A DNA stretch of 64,000 bases from Aristolochia californica (taxonomy: Eukaryota; Streptophyta; Magnoliopsida; Piperales; Aristolochiaceae), in NCBI GenBank assembly GCA_029961685.1, contig JARWKL010000010.1:9135931-9199930 (forward strand), given 5' to 3'. The position numbers were made by a program, and so were the translations under genes. Each line of letters opens with the position of its first letter. Position 1 is the stretch's first letter. Below the pieces are notes generated by a model. The model saw nothing but the letters and a program-made list of their open reading frames with translations. It was not told the origin of the DNA and made no database searches. Shown in pieces: positions 23,341 through 36,954 of the stretch.

Positions 23341-24790
23341 AAAATTGAACTTCCAAAGTGGAAATGCACAAATGTTGAGAGAGATAATTCCAAAAAGTTT
23401 CTGTGATTTTTAAGGATACGCGAAAAGTGCGTTGTTTGGCTCCGATAAATATCCATCCACACGTTAACTTCAGAATTTCATTTTTCTACTCCTTGAAATT
23501 TTTGGATCATTAGGCCACTTGCATCCTCATTTTGTTTTTTGCATGCAAATCCACCACATTTAAAACATGTTGGGATCAGTTAGAAGTCTCTTTCCTATAA
23601 AATCTATTAGGGGGTGTGCTTGTGGAATTTCCCAAAAATGGATAACAAAACTTTGAAGTTCAGTTTTAGTGCGTGAAATAATTTTCTTCTCTTACATTTA
23701 TAATAGTTTTCAAACAATTTTGCATACATAAACTCTAAAATTTTCATTTTGTTGTGATCTTATTTTTTTTTTGGTTGCCAAAAAAATGGGAGAGTGAAAC
23801 CTCAAGTTTGGATGTGAAAAAAAAAAATTGAACATCCAAAATGGAAATGCACAAATGCTGAGAGAGATAATTCCAAATTACATGTGATTTTTAAGGATAG
23901 GTAAAAAGTGGGATGTTTGGCTCCGGTAAATATCCAACCACACGTTAACTTGAGAATTTAATTTTTTCTACTCCTTGAAATTTTTGGATCCTTAGGCCAC
24001 TTGCATCCTCAACATGTTTCTGGCATACTTATCCACCACATTTAAAACATGTTAAGATCAGTTAGAAGTCTCTTTCCTATAAAATCTATTAGGGGTTGTA
24101 CTACTGGAATTTCCCAAACATGGATAACAAAACTTTGGAGTTCATTTTTAGTGCGTGAAATAAATTTCTTCACTTACAGTTACTATAGTTTTCAAATTCT
24201 TTTGCATACATAAACTCTAAAATTTTCATTGGTTGCGATCTTTTTTTTTTTTTTTCGAGAAAAATGGGAGAGTGAAAACTCAAGTTAGGATCTGAAAAAA
24301 TAAAATTTGAACATCCAAAATGGAAATGCACAAATGCTAAGAGAGATAATTCCAAAAAGTATCTGCGATTTTTAAGGATAGGCAAAAAGTGGGTTGTTTG
24401 GCCCCGGTAAAGATCCAACCACACGTTAACTTGAGAGTTTAATTTTTTCTAGTCCATGAAATTTTTGGATCATTAGGCCACTTGCATCCTCAACATGTTT
24501 CTGGCATAGATATGCACCACATTTAAAACATGTTAGGATCAAATAGAAGTCTCTTTCCTATAAAATATATTAGGGGTTGTTCTAGTGGAATTTCCCAAAT
24601 ATGGTTACCAAAACTTTAGAGTTCATTTTTAATGTGTGAAATAATTTTCTTCACTTACATTTATTATAGTTTTAAAATTCTTTTGCATGGGTAAACTCTA
24701 AAATTTTCATTTTGGTTTGATCTTTTATCTTTTTTAGTTACGAGAAAAATGGGAGATTGAAAACTCAAGTTTGGATTTGAAAAAAATAAA
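23341..24790 (+). repeat. Trimer block, second copy
   Basis: Landmarks are 23463, 23944 and 24425, offset about 1,446 bp from the first copy. It repeats the same ordered set of variants, including the long T run before CGAGAAAAATGGG at about 24,241-24,258. Ordered sharing of variants across three successive monomers is what a single unequal exchange of three units would leave. Confidence 0.82.
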
Positions 24791-26836
24791 ATTTGAACTT
24801 CCAAAATGGAAATACACAAATGCTGAGAGAGATAATTCCAAAAAGTATCTGTGATTTTTAAGGATAGGAAAAAAGTGGGTTGTTTGGCTCTGGAAAATAT
24901 CCAACCACACGTTAACTTGAAAATTTTAATTTTTCTACTCCAAATTTTTGGATCATTTGGCCACTTGCAGCCTCAACATGTTTCTATCTTGCATATCCAC
25001 CACGCTTTAAACATGTTAGGACCAGTTAGAAGTCTCTTTCCTATCAAATCTATTAGGGGTTGTACTAGTGGAATTTCCCAAACTTGGATAACAAAACATT
25101 GGAGTTCATTTTTAGTGCGTGAAATAATTTTCTTCTGTTACATTAATTATACTTTTCAAATTTTTTTGCATGCATAAACTCTAAAATTTTCATTTTGTTG
25201 TGATCTTAAATTTTTTTTATTTACGAGAAAAATGGGAGAGTGAAAACTCAAGTTTGGATCTCAAAAAATAATTTGAACATCCAAAATTGAAATCCACAAA
25301 TGCTGAGAGAGATAATTCCAAAAAGTATCTGTGATTTTTAAGGATAGGAAAAAAGTGGGTTGTTTGGCTCCGATAAATATCTAACCACACGTTAACTTGA
25401 GAATTTAATTTTTTCTACTCCTTGAAATTTTTGGATCATTAGGCCACTTGCATCCTCAACATGTTTCTGGCATGCATATCCACCACATTTAAAATATGTT
25501 AAGATCATTTAGAATTCTTTTTCCTATAAAATCTTCTAGAGGTTGTAGTAATGGAATTTCTCAAACAAGGATAACAAAACTTTAGAGTTCATTTTAGTGC
25601 GTGAAATAATTTTCTTCAATAACATTTGATATAGTTTTCAAATTCTTTTGCATACATCAACTCTAAAATTTTCATTTTGTTGTGATCATGTATCTTTTTT
25701 GTTTACGAGAAAAATGAGAGAGTACTCAAGTTTGGTTCTGAAAAAAAAAAAAATTAACATCCAAAATGGAAATGCACAAATGCTGAGAGAGATAATTCCA
25801 AAAAGTATCTGTGATTTTTTAGGGTAGGCAAAAGATGGGTTGTTTGGCTCCGGTAAATATCCAACCACATGTTAACATGAGAATTTAATTTTTTGTACTC
25901 GAAATTTTTGGATCATGAGGCCACTTGCATCCTCAACATGTTTCTGGCTTGCATATCCACCCCATTTGAAACCTGTTAGGATCAGTTAGAAGTCTCTTTC
26001 CTATAAAAATATATTAGGGGTTGTACTAGTGGAATTTCCCAAACATGGATAGCAAAACTTTGGATTTCAATTTTAGTGCGTGAAATAATTCTCTTCACTT
26101 ACATTTATTATATTTTTCAAATTCTTTTGCATACATAAACTCTAAATTTTTCATTTTTTGTGATTTTTTATCTTTTTTGTTTACGAGAAAAATGGGAGAG
26201 TGAAAAATCAAGTTTGGATCTGAAGAAAAAAAATTTGAACATCCAACATGGAAATGCACAAATGGTGAGAGAGATAATTCCAAAAAGTTTCTGTGATTTT
26301 TAAAGTTAGGAAAATAGTGGGTTGTTTGGCTCCGGTAAATATCCAACCACATGTTAACTTGAGAATTAAATTTTTTATACTCCTTGAAATTTTGGGATCC
26401 TTAGGCCACTTCCATCCTCAACATATTTCTGGCATGCATATCCACCACATTTCAAACATGTTACGATCAGTTAGAAGTCTCTGCCCTATCAAAGCTATTA
26501 GAGGTTGTATTAGTGGAATTTCCCTAACATGGATAACAAAACATTGGAGTTCATATTTAAAGCGTGAAATAATTTTCTTCTCTTACATTTATAATAGTTT
26601 TTAAACTCTTTTGCATACATAAACTCTAAAATTTTCATTTTCTTGTGATCTAATATCTGTTTTGGTTGCGAGAAAAATGGGAGAGTGAAAACTCAAGTTT
26701 GGATCAGAAAAAAAAATTTTGAACATCCAAAATGGAAATGCCCAAATGTTGAGAAAGATAATTCCAAACATTTTCTGTGATTTTTAAGGATAGGCGAAAA
26801 GTGGGTTGTTTGACTCCGGTAAATATCCAACCACAC
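24791..26836 (+). repeat. Array block 7: second octamer copy and ordinary monomers
   Basis: Monomer starts are 24911, 25391, 25871 and 26353. The stretch 24,911-25,560 corresponds to 21,051-21,700. The remainder has regular spacing (480-484 bp) and ordinary variation. Nothing but satellite is seen. Confidence 0.8.
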
Positions 26837-29800
26837 GTTAACTTCAGAATTTAATTTTTCTACTCCTTAGAATTTTTGGATCATTAGGCCACTTTCATCC
26901 TCATCATGTTTCTGGCATGCAAATCCACCACATTTAAAACATGTTAGGATCAGTTAGAAGTCTCTTTCCTATAAAATCTATTAGGGGTTGTACTAGTGGA
27001 ATTTCCCAACATGGATAACAAAACTTTGGAGTTCATTTTTACTGCGTGAAATAATTTTCTTCTCTTGCATTTATTATAGTTTTCAAATTCTTTTGCATAC
27101 ATTAACTCTAAAATTTTCGTTTTGTTGTGATCTTATATCTTTTTTGGTTACGAGAAAAATGGGAGAGTGAAAACTCAAATTTGGATCTGACAAAATAATT
27201 TGAACATCCAAAATGGAAATGCACAAATGCTGACAGAGATAATTCAAAAAAGTATCTGTGATTTTTAAGGATAGGCAAAAAGTGGGTTGTTTGGCTCTAA
27301 TAAATATCCAACCACACGTTAATTTGAGAATTTAATTTTTTCTACTCGAAATTTTTGGATCATTCGGCCACTTGCAACCTCAACATGTTTCTTGCATGCA
27401 TATCCACCATATTTAAAACAAGTTAAGATCAGTTAGAAGTCTTTTTCCTATAAAATCTATTTGGGGTTGTAGTAGTGGAATTTCCCAAATATGGATAACA
27501 AAATGTTGGAGTTCATTTTTAGTGCGCGAAATAATTTTCTTCTCTTACATTTATAATTGTTTTCAAATTCTTTTGCATACATAAACTCTAAAATTTTCAT
27601 TTTATTGTGATCTTATATCTTTTTTGGTTACGAGAAAAATGGGAGAGTGAAAACTCAAGTTTGGATCTAAAAAAAATAAAATTTTGACATCCAAAATGGA
27701 AATGCGCAAATGCTGAGAGAGATAATTCCAAAAAGTATTTGTGATTTTTTAGGATAGGCAAAAAGTGGGATGTTTGGCTCCAGTAAATATCCAACCACAT
27801 GTTAACTTAAGAATTTAATTTTTTCTACTCGAAATTTTTGGATCCTTAGGCCACTTGCATCCTCATCATGTTTCTAGCATGCATACCCACCACATTTAAA
27901 ACATGTTATGATCAGTTAGAAGTCTTTTTCCTATAAAATCTATTAGGGGTTGTACATGTGGAATTTTCAAAACATGGATAACAAAACTTTGCAGTTGATT
28001 TTCAGTCAGTGAAATAATTGTCTTTAATTACATTTATTATAGTTTTCAAATTTTTTGGCATATATAAGCTCAAAAATTTTCATTTTGTTGTGATCTTATA
28101 TCTTTTTTGGTTACGAAAAAAATGGGAGAGTGAAAATTCAAGTTTGGATCTAAAAAAAATAAAATTTGAACATCCAAAAAGGAAATGCATAAATGCTGAG
28201 AGAGATAATTCCAAAGAGTATCTGTGATTTTTAAGGATAGGCAAAAAGTGGGATGCTTGGCACCAGTAAATATCCAACCACACATTAACTTGAGAATTTA
28301 ATTTTTTCTATTCCTTGAAATTTTTGGATCATTAGGCCACTTGCATCCTCAACATGTTTCTGACATGTATATCCACCAAATTTAAAACATGTTAGGATCA
28401 GTTAGAAGTCTCTTTCCTATAATATCTATTACGGGTTGTACTAGTGGAATTTCCCAAACATGGATAACAAAACTTTGGAGTTCCTTTTTAGTGCGTGATG
28501 TAATCTTCTATACCTACATTTATCATAGTTTTCAAATTCTTTTGCATACATTAACTCTAAAATTTTCATTTTATTCTGATCTTATATCTTTTTAGTTTAC
28601 GAGAAAAATGGGAGAGTGAAAAGTCAAGTTTGGATAAAAAAAAAAAAAAATTGAACATCCAAAATGGAAATGCACATATGCTGAGAGAGATAATTCAAAA
28701 AAGTTTCCTTAATTTTTAAGGATAGGCAAAAAGTGGGTTGTTTGGCTCCAGCAAAATATCCAACCACACGTTAACTTGAAAATTTATTTTTTCTACTCCT
28801 TGAAATTTTTGGATCATTAGGCCACTTGCATCCTCAACATGTTTCTGGCATGCATATCCACCACATTTAAAACATGTTAGGATCAGTTAGAAGTATCTTT
28901 CCTATAAAATCTATTAGGGGTTGTACTAGTGGAATTTCCCAAACATCGGTAACAAACTTTGGAGTTCATTTTAAGTGCGTCAAATAATTTTTTTCACTTA
29001 CATTTATTATATTTTTCAATTTTTTTCAAACATAAATTCTAAAATTATCATTTTGTTGTGATCTTATATCTTTTTTGTTTACGAGGAAAATGGGAGAGTG
29101 AAAACACAAGTTTGGATCTGAAAAAAAAATTTGAACAATCAAAATGGAAATGCACAAATGCCGAGAGAGATAATTCCGAATAGTATCTGTGATTTTTAAA
29201 GATAGGCAAAAATTGGGTTGTTTGGCTCTGGTAATTATCCAACCACATGTTAACATGAGAATTTAATTTTTTCTACTCCTTGATATTTTTTGATCATTAG
29301 GCTACTTGCATCCTCATAATATTTCTTTCAAGCATATCCATCACATTTAAAACGTGTTAGTATCAGTTGGAAGTCTTTTTTCTACAAAATCTATTAGGGG
29401 TTGTACTAGTGGAATTTCCCAAACATGGATAACAAAACTTTGGAGTTCGTTTTTAGTGCATTAAATAATTTTCTTCACTTACATTTATTATAGTTTTCAA
29501 ATTCCTTTGCATACATAAACTCTAAAATTTTAATTTTGTTGTGATCTTATATCTTTTTTGTTTACGAGAAAAATGGGAGAGCGAAAACTCAAGTTTGGAT
29601 CTGAATAAAATAAAATTTGTACATCCAAAATTGAAATGGACAAATGCTGAGAGAGATAATTTCAAAAAGTATCTGTGATTTTTAAGGATAGGCAAAAAGT
29701 GGGTTGTTTGGCTCCTGTAAATATCCAAGCACACGTTAGCTTGAGAAATTAATTTTTTGTAGTTCCTAAAATTTTTGGATCATTAGGCCACTTGCATCCT

Positions 29801-30215
29801 CAATATGTTTCTTGCATGCATATCCACCACATTTAAATCATGATAGGATAAGTTAGAAGTCTCTTTCCTATCAAATCTATTTGGGGTTGTACTAGTGGAA
29901 TTTCCCAAACATGGATAACAAAACATTGAGTTCATTTTTAGAGCGTGAAATAATTTTTTTCTCCTATATTAATTATAATTTTCAAATTCTTTTGCATACA
30001 TAAACTCTAAAATTTTCATTATGTTGAGATCTTATATTTTTTTTGTTTTCGAGAAAAATGGGAGAGTGAAAACTCAAGTTTGGATCTGCAAAAATAATTT
30101 GAACATTCTAAATAGAAATGCACAAAGACTGAGAGAGATAATTCCAAAAAGTATCTGTGATTTTAAAGATAGGCAAAAAGTGGGTTGTTTGGCTCCAATA
30201 AATATTCAACCACAC
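26837..30215 (+). repeat. Array block 8: ordinary monomers with a neighbour duplication
   Basis: Monomer starts are 26837, 27318, 27801, 28284, 28770, 29249 and 29735. The unit ending at 26837 belongs to the CATCATGTTTCTGGC and GATAGGCGAAAAG type seen at 22018 and 23463. Units ending at 27801 and 28284 are close relatives (GGTTACGA, AAAAAAATAAAATTT, GTGGGATG, CCAGTAAATATCC), a probable single-unit duplication. No gene is present. Confidence 0.8.
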
Positions 30216-31150
30216 GTTAACTTGAGAATTTAATATTTTTCTACTCCTTGAAATTTTTGGATCATTAGGCCACTTGCATCCTCAACATGTTTCTGGCATG
30301 CATATCCACAACATTTGAAACTTGTTAGGATCAGTTAGAAGTCTTTTTCCTATAAAATCTATTAGGGGTTGTAGCAGTGGAATTTTCCAAACAGGGACAA
30401 CAAAACTTTGGAGTTCATTTTTAGTGCGTGAAATAATTTTCTTCACATACATTTATAATAGTTTTCAAATTCTTTTGCATACATAAACTCTAAAATTTAC
30501 ATTTTGTTATGATCTTATATCTTTTATGGTTACAAGAAAAAAGGGAGAGTGAAAACTCAAGTTTGGATATGAAAAGAAAAAATTGAACATCCAAAATGGA
30601 AATCTACATATGCTGAGAGAGATAATTCTAAAAAGTATCCGTGATTTTTAAGGATAGGCAAAAAGTTGGATGTTTGGCTCCGGTTATCTTCCAACCACAC
30701 GTTAACTTGAGAATTTAATTTTTTCTACTCCTTCAAATTTTTGGATCAGTCGGCCACTTGCATCGTCAACATGTTAGGATTAGTTAAAAGTCTCTTTCCT
30801 ATCAAATCAATTAGGGGTTGTACTAGTGGAATTTCCCAAACATGGATAACAAAACTTGGGAGTTCATTTTTAGTGCGTGAAATAATTTTCTTCACAAACA
30901 TTTATTATATTTTTCAAATTCTTTTGCATATATTTACTGTAAATTTTCATTTTGTTTTGATCTTGTAACTTTTTTGTTTACGAGAAAAATGGGGGAGTGA
31001 AAACTCAAGTTTGGATCTGAAAAAAATAAAATTTGAACACCCAAAATTGAAATTGAAAAATGCTGAGAGAGATAATTCCAAAAAGTATCTATAATTTTTA
31101 AGGGTAGGCAAAAAGTGGGTTTTTTGGCTCCGGTAAATTTCCAACGACAC
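30216..31150 (+). repeat. Dimer, first copy, with an exact 35-bp deletion
   Basis: Landmarks are 30216 and 30701. It shares with the next 966 bp TTGGATATGAAAAG followed by AAAAAATTGAACATCC, AAGTATCCGTG, GGATGTTTGGC and CAAACAGGGA. The second monomer is 450 bp. At 30768-30775 a single AACATGTT is followed at once by AGGATTAG, where two copies 35 bp apart are normal. The second dimer copy has the interval, so the loss happened after the duplication or in this copy alone. Confidence 0.85.
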
Positions 31151-32116
31151 GTTAACTTGAGAATTTAATTTTTTCTACTCCTTCAAATTTTAGGATCATT
31201 AGGCCACTTGCAACCTCAACATGTTTCTGGCAAGCATACCCTACACATTTAAAACTTGTTAGGATCAGTTAGAAGTCTTTTTCAAATAAAATCTATTAGG
31301 GGTTGTTGGAGTGGAATTTTTCAAACAGGGATAACAAAACTTTGGAGTTAATTTTTAGTGCGTAAAATAATTTTCTTCACTTACGTTAATTATAGTTTTC
31401 AAGTCTTTGCATACATAAAAACTAAAATTTACATTTTGTTGTGATCTTATATATTTTCTGGTTACCAGAAAAATGGGAGAGTGAAAAATCTAGTTTGGAT
31501 ATGAAAAGAAAAAATTGAACATCCAAAATGGAAATGCACCTATGCTGAGAGAGATAATTCCAAAAAGTATCCGTGATTTTTAAGGATAAGACAAAAGTGG
31601 GATGTTTGGCTCCAGTAAATAACCAACTACATGTTAACTTGAGAATTTATTTTTTCTACTCCTTGAAAATTTTGGATCTGTAGGCCACTTGCATCCTCAA
31701 CATGTTGCATGCATACATATCCGCCACATTTAAAACATGTTAGGATTAGTTAGAAGTCTCTTTCCTATCAAATCTATTAGGGGTTGTACTAGTGGAATTT
31801 CCCAAACATGAATAACAAAACTTTGGAGTTCATTTTTTGTGCATGAAATAATTTTCTTCACTTACATTTATTATAGTTTTCGAATTCTTTTGGACAGATA
31901 AACTCTAAAATTTTCAATTTGTTGTGATCTTATATCTTTTTTGTTTACAAGAAAAATGGAGAGTTAAAACTCAAGGTTGGATTTGAAAAAAATAAATTTT
32001 GAACATCCAAAATGGAAATGCACAAATGCTGAGAGAGATAATTCTAAAGAGTATCTGTGATTTTTAAGGATTGGCAAAAAGTGGGTTGTTTGCTTTCGGT
32101 AAATATCCAACCACAC
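31151..32116 (+). repeat. Dimer, second copy
   Basis: Landmarks are 31151 and 31633. It matches the preceding dimer in order but keeps the interval between the two palindromes, here altered to CATGTTGCATGCATACATATC. The first palindrome is followed by GCATGCATAC, so this copy also has a small rearrangement beside it. Confidence 0.8.
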
Positions 32117-35100
32117 ATTAACTTGAGAATTTAATTTTTTCTACTCCTTGAAATTTTTGGATCATTAGGCCACTTGCATCCTCAACATGTTTCTGTCTTG
32201 TATATCCACCACACTTAAAACATGTTATGATCAGTTAGAAGTCTCTTTCAGATCACATCTATTAGGGGTTGTACTGGTGGAATTTCCCTATCATGGATAA
32301 CAAAACATTGGAGTTCATTTTTAGAGTGTGAAATAATTTTCTTCTCTTAAATTAATAACAGTTTTCAACTTCTTTTGCATTCATAAACTCTAAAATTTTC
32401 ATTTTGTTGTGATCTTATATTTTTTTGTTTACGAGAAAAATGGGAGAGTGAAAGTTCAAGTTTGGATCTGAAAAAATAATTTGAACAACCGAAATGGAAA
32501 TGCACAAATGGTGAGAGAGATAATTCATAAAAGTATCTGTGATTTTAAAAAAAAGGCAAAAAGTGGGTTGTTTGGCTCCGATAAATATCCAACCACACGT
32601 TAACTTGAGAATATAATATTTTCTACTCCTTGAAATTTTTTGATCATTCGGCCACTTACATCCTCAACATGTTTATGGCATGCATATCCACCACATTTAA
32701 AACATGTTAGGATCAGTTAGAAGTCTTTTTCCTATAAAATCTATTAGGCATTGTAGTAGTGGAATTTCCCAAACATGGATAAAAAAACTTTGGACTTCAT
32801 GTTCAGTGCGTGAAATAATGTTCTTCACTTACATTTATAATATTTTTCAAATTCTTTTGCATACTTAAACTCAAAAATTTTCATTTTGTTGTGATCTTAT
32901 ATCTTTTTTGGTTACGAGAAAAATGGGAGAGTGAAAACGTAAGTTTGGATCTGAAAAAATAAATTGAACAACCGAAATAAAAATGCACAAATGCTACGAG
33001 AGATAATTCCAAAAAGTATCTATTTTTTTAAAAATAGGCAACAAGTGGGTTGTTTGGCTCCGATAAATATCCAACCACTCGTTAACATAAGAATTTAAAA
33101 TTTTCTACTCCTTGAAATTTTTAGATCATTCGGCCACTTACATCCTCAACATGTTTCTGGCATGCATATCCACCACATTTAAAATATGTTAGGATCAGTT
33201 AGAAGTCTCTTTCCGGTCAAATCGATTAGGGGTTGTACTAGCGGAATTTCCCTAACATGGATAACAAAACATTGGACTTCATTTTTAGTGCGTAAAATAA
33301 TTTTATTCTCTTAAATTAATTATAGTTTTCAAATTCTTTTGCATACATAAACTCTAAAATTTTCATTTAGTTGTTATCTTATATTTTTTTTTGTTTACGA
33401 GAAAAATGGGAGAGTGAACACTCAAGTTTGGATCTGAAAAAATAATCTGAACAACCTAAATGGAAATGCACAAATGCTGAGGGAGATAATTCCAAAAAGT
33501 ATTCGTGATTTTTAAGGATAGGCAAAGAGGGTGATGTTTGGATCCGGTAAATATCCAACGACACGTTAACTTGAGAATTTAATTTTTTCTACTCCTAGAA
33601 ATTTTTGGATCCTAAGGCCACTTGCATCCTCAACATGTTTCGGGCTTGCATATCCACCACATTTAAAACATGTTTGGATCAGTTAGAAGTCACTTTCCTA
33701 TCAAATCTATTAGGGGTTGTACAAGTGGAATTTCCAAAACAATGTTACAAAACTTTGGAGTTCATTTTTAGTGCGTGAAATAACTTTCTTCACTTACATT
33801 TATTATAGTTTTCAAATTCTTTTGCATGCAAAAACTCTAAAATTTTCAATTTGTTGTGATCTTATATCTTTTTTGCTTATGAGAATAATGGGAGAGTGAA
33901 AACTTAAGTTTGGATCTGAGAAAAAAAAATTTGAACCTCCAAAATGGAAATGCACAAATGCAGAGGGAGATAATTCTAAAAAGTATCTGAGATTTTTAAG
34001 GATAGGCAAAAAGTGGGATGTTTGGCTCCGGTAAATATCCAACCACACGTTAACTTGAGAATTTAATTTTTTCATCTCCCTGAAATTTTTGGATCCTTGG
34101 GTCACTTCCATCGGCAACATGTTTCTGGCATGCATATCCACCATATTTAAAACATGTTAGGATCAGTTAGAAGTCTCTTTCCTATAAAATCTATTAGGGG
34201 TTGTACTAGTAAAATTTCCCAAACATGGACAACAAAACTTTGGAGTTCATTTTTAGTGCCTCAAATAATTTTCTTCTCTTACATTTATTATAGTTTTCAA
34301 ATTCTTTTGCATATTTATTCTCTAAAATTTTTGATTTGTTGTGATCTTATATTTTTTTGTTTTCAAGAAAAAAAGGAGAGTGAAAACTCAAGTTTGGATC
34401 GGAAAAAAATAAAATTTGAACATCCAAAATGGAAATGCACAAATGCTGAGAGAGATAATTCCAAAAAGTATATGTGATTTTTTAGGATAGGCAAAAAGTG
34501 GGTTGTTTGGCTCCGGTAAATATCCAACCACACGTTAACTTGAGAATTTAATTTTTTCTACTCCTTGAAATTTTTGGATCATTAGGCCACTTGCATCCTC
34601 AACATGTTTTTGGCATGCATATCCCCCACACTTAAAACTTGTTAGGATTAGTTACAAGTCTCTTTCCTGTCAAATTGATTAGGGGTTGTACTAGTGGAAA
34701 TTCCCAAACATGGATAACAAAACTTTGAAGTTCAGTTTTAGTGCGTGAAATAATTTTATTCACTTACATTTATCATAGTTTTCAAATTCTTTTGCATACA
34801 TGAACTCTAAAATTTTCATTTTGTTGTGATCTTTTATCTTTTTTTTATGAGAAAAATGAGAGAATGAAAACTCAAGTTTGGATCTGAAAAAAATAAAATT
34901 TGATCTTCCAAAATGGAAATGCACAAATGCTGAGAGTGATAATTCCAAAAATTATTTGTTATTTTTAAGGATAGGAAAAAAGTGGGTTGTTTGGCTCCGG
35001 TAAATATCCAACCACACGTTAACTTGAGAATTGAATTTTTTCTACTCCTTGAAATTTTTGGATCATTAGGCCACTTGCATCCTCAACATGTTTCTGGCAT

Positions 35101-36467
35101 GCATATCCACCACACTTAAAACAAGTTAGGATCAGTTAGAAGTCTATTTCCTATCAAATCTATTAGGGGTTGTACTAGTGGAATTTCCCTAACATGGATA
35201 ACAAAACATTGGAGTTCATTTTTAGAGCGTGAAATAATTTTTTTCTCTTAAATTAATTATAGTCTTCAAATTCTTTTGCATACATAAACTCTAAAATTTT
35301 CCTTTTGTTGTGAACTTAAATCTTTTTTGTTTACGAGAAAAATGGGAGAGTGAAAACTCAAGTTTGGATATGAAAAAATAATTTGAACAACAAAAATGGA
35401 AATGCAAAAATGTTGTGAGGGATAATTCAAAAAGTATCTGTGATTTTAAGGATTGGCAAAAAGTGGGTTGTTTGGCTCCAATAAACATCCAACCACACGT
35501 TAACTTGAGAATTTCATTTTTTCTACCTCTAGAAATTTTTTGATAATTAGGCGACTTGTATCTTCAACATGTTTCTGGCATGCATATCCACCTCATTTAA
35601 AACATGTTAGGATCAGTTAGAAGTCTCTTTCCTCTAATATCTATTAGGGGTTCTACTACTGGAATTTCCCAAAAATGGATAACAACACTTTGGAGTTCAT
35701 TTTTAGTGTGTGAAATAATTTTCTTGATTTACATTGATCATAGTTTTCAAATTCTTTTGCATACTTAATCTCTAAATTTTTCATTTTGTTGTGATCTTAT
35801 ATCTTTTTTGTTTACGAGAAAAATGGGAGAGTGAAAACTCAAGTTTGGATCTGAAAAAAATAAAATTTGAACATCAAAAATGGAAATGCACAAATGCTGA
35901 GAGAGATAATTCCAAAAAGTATCTGAGATTTTTAAGGATACGCAAAAAGTGGGTTGTTTGGCTCCGATGAATTTCCAACCACACGTTAACTTGAGAATTT
36001 AATTTTTTTTTCTCCTAGAAAGTTTTTGATCATTAGGCCACTTGCAACCTCAACATGTTTATGGCATGCATATCCACCACATTTAAAACATGTTAGGATC
36101 AGTTAGAAGTCTCTTTCCTATAATATCTACTAGGGGTTGTACTAGTGGAATTTCCCAAACATGGATAACAAAAATTTGGAGTTCATTTTTCGTGCGTGAA
36201 GTAATTTTATTCACTTACATTTATCATAGTTTTCAAATAATTTTGCATACATAAACTCTAAAATTTCCATTTTGTTACGATCTTATATCTTTTTTGTGTA
36301 CGAGAAAAAAGGGAGATTGAAAACTCAAGTTTGGTTCTGAAAAAAAAAATTGAACATCCAAAATGGAAATGCATATATGCTGATTGAGATAATTTAAAAA
36401 AGTATTCGTAATTTTTAAGGATAGGCAAAAAGAGGGATGTTTGGCTCCGGTAAATATCCAACCACAC
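32117..36467 (+). repeat. Array block 9: dimer and tetramer relationships
   Basis: Monomer starts are 32117, 32599, 33081, 33565, 34049, 34534, 35018, 35499 and 35985. Units ending at 32599, 33565 and 35499 share TGAACAAC, preceded by CCTATCATGG or CCTAACATGG, AACATTGGA and TCTCTTAAATTAAT, giving offsets of two and four monomers. Neighbours at 32599 and 33081 share AACAACCGAAAT and ATTCGGCCACTTACATCC. Spacing is regular at 481-486 bp. No gene is present. Confidence 0.8.
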
Positions 36468-36954
36468 GTTAACTAGAGAATTTAATTTTTTCTACTCCTT
36501 GAAATTTTTTGATCCTTTGGCAACTTGCATCCTCAACATTTTTTCTGGTTTGCATATCAACCACATTTAAAACATGTTAGGATCAGTTAGAAGTCTCTTT
36601 CCTATCAAATCTATTAGGGCTTGTACTAGTGGAATTTCCCAAACATTGACAAAAAAACTTTGGAGTTCATTTTTAGTGCAAGAAATAATTTTCTTCACTT
36701 ACATTTATTATAGTTTTCAAATTCTTTTGCATACATAAACTAGAAAATTTTCATTTTCTCGTGATCTTATATCTTTTTTGTTTACGAGAAAAATGGGAGA
36801 GTGAAAACTCAAGTTTGGATCTGAAAAAAATAAAATTTGAACATCCAAAACGGAAATGCCCAAATGCTGAGAGAGATAATTCGAAAAAGAATCATTGATT
36901 TTTAAGGATAGGCAAAAAGGGGGTTATTTGGCTCCGATAAATATCCAATTACAC
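36468..36954 (+). repeat. Flanking monomer before HOR unit 1
   Basis: This monomer and the one before it correspond to 42,287-43,256, offset about 6,302 bp (13 monomers). Both places have ACATTGACAAAAAAAC and GTGCAAGAAATAA, rare elsewhere, then CACAAGTTTCT shortly after the next landmark. In both places they stand directly before an X-type monomer. Confidence 0.82.
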
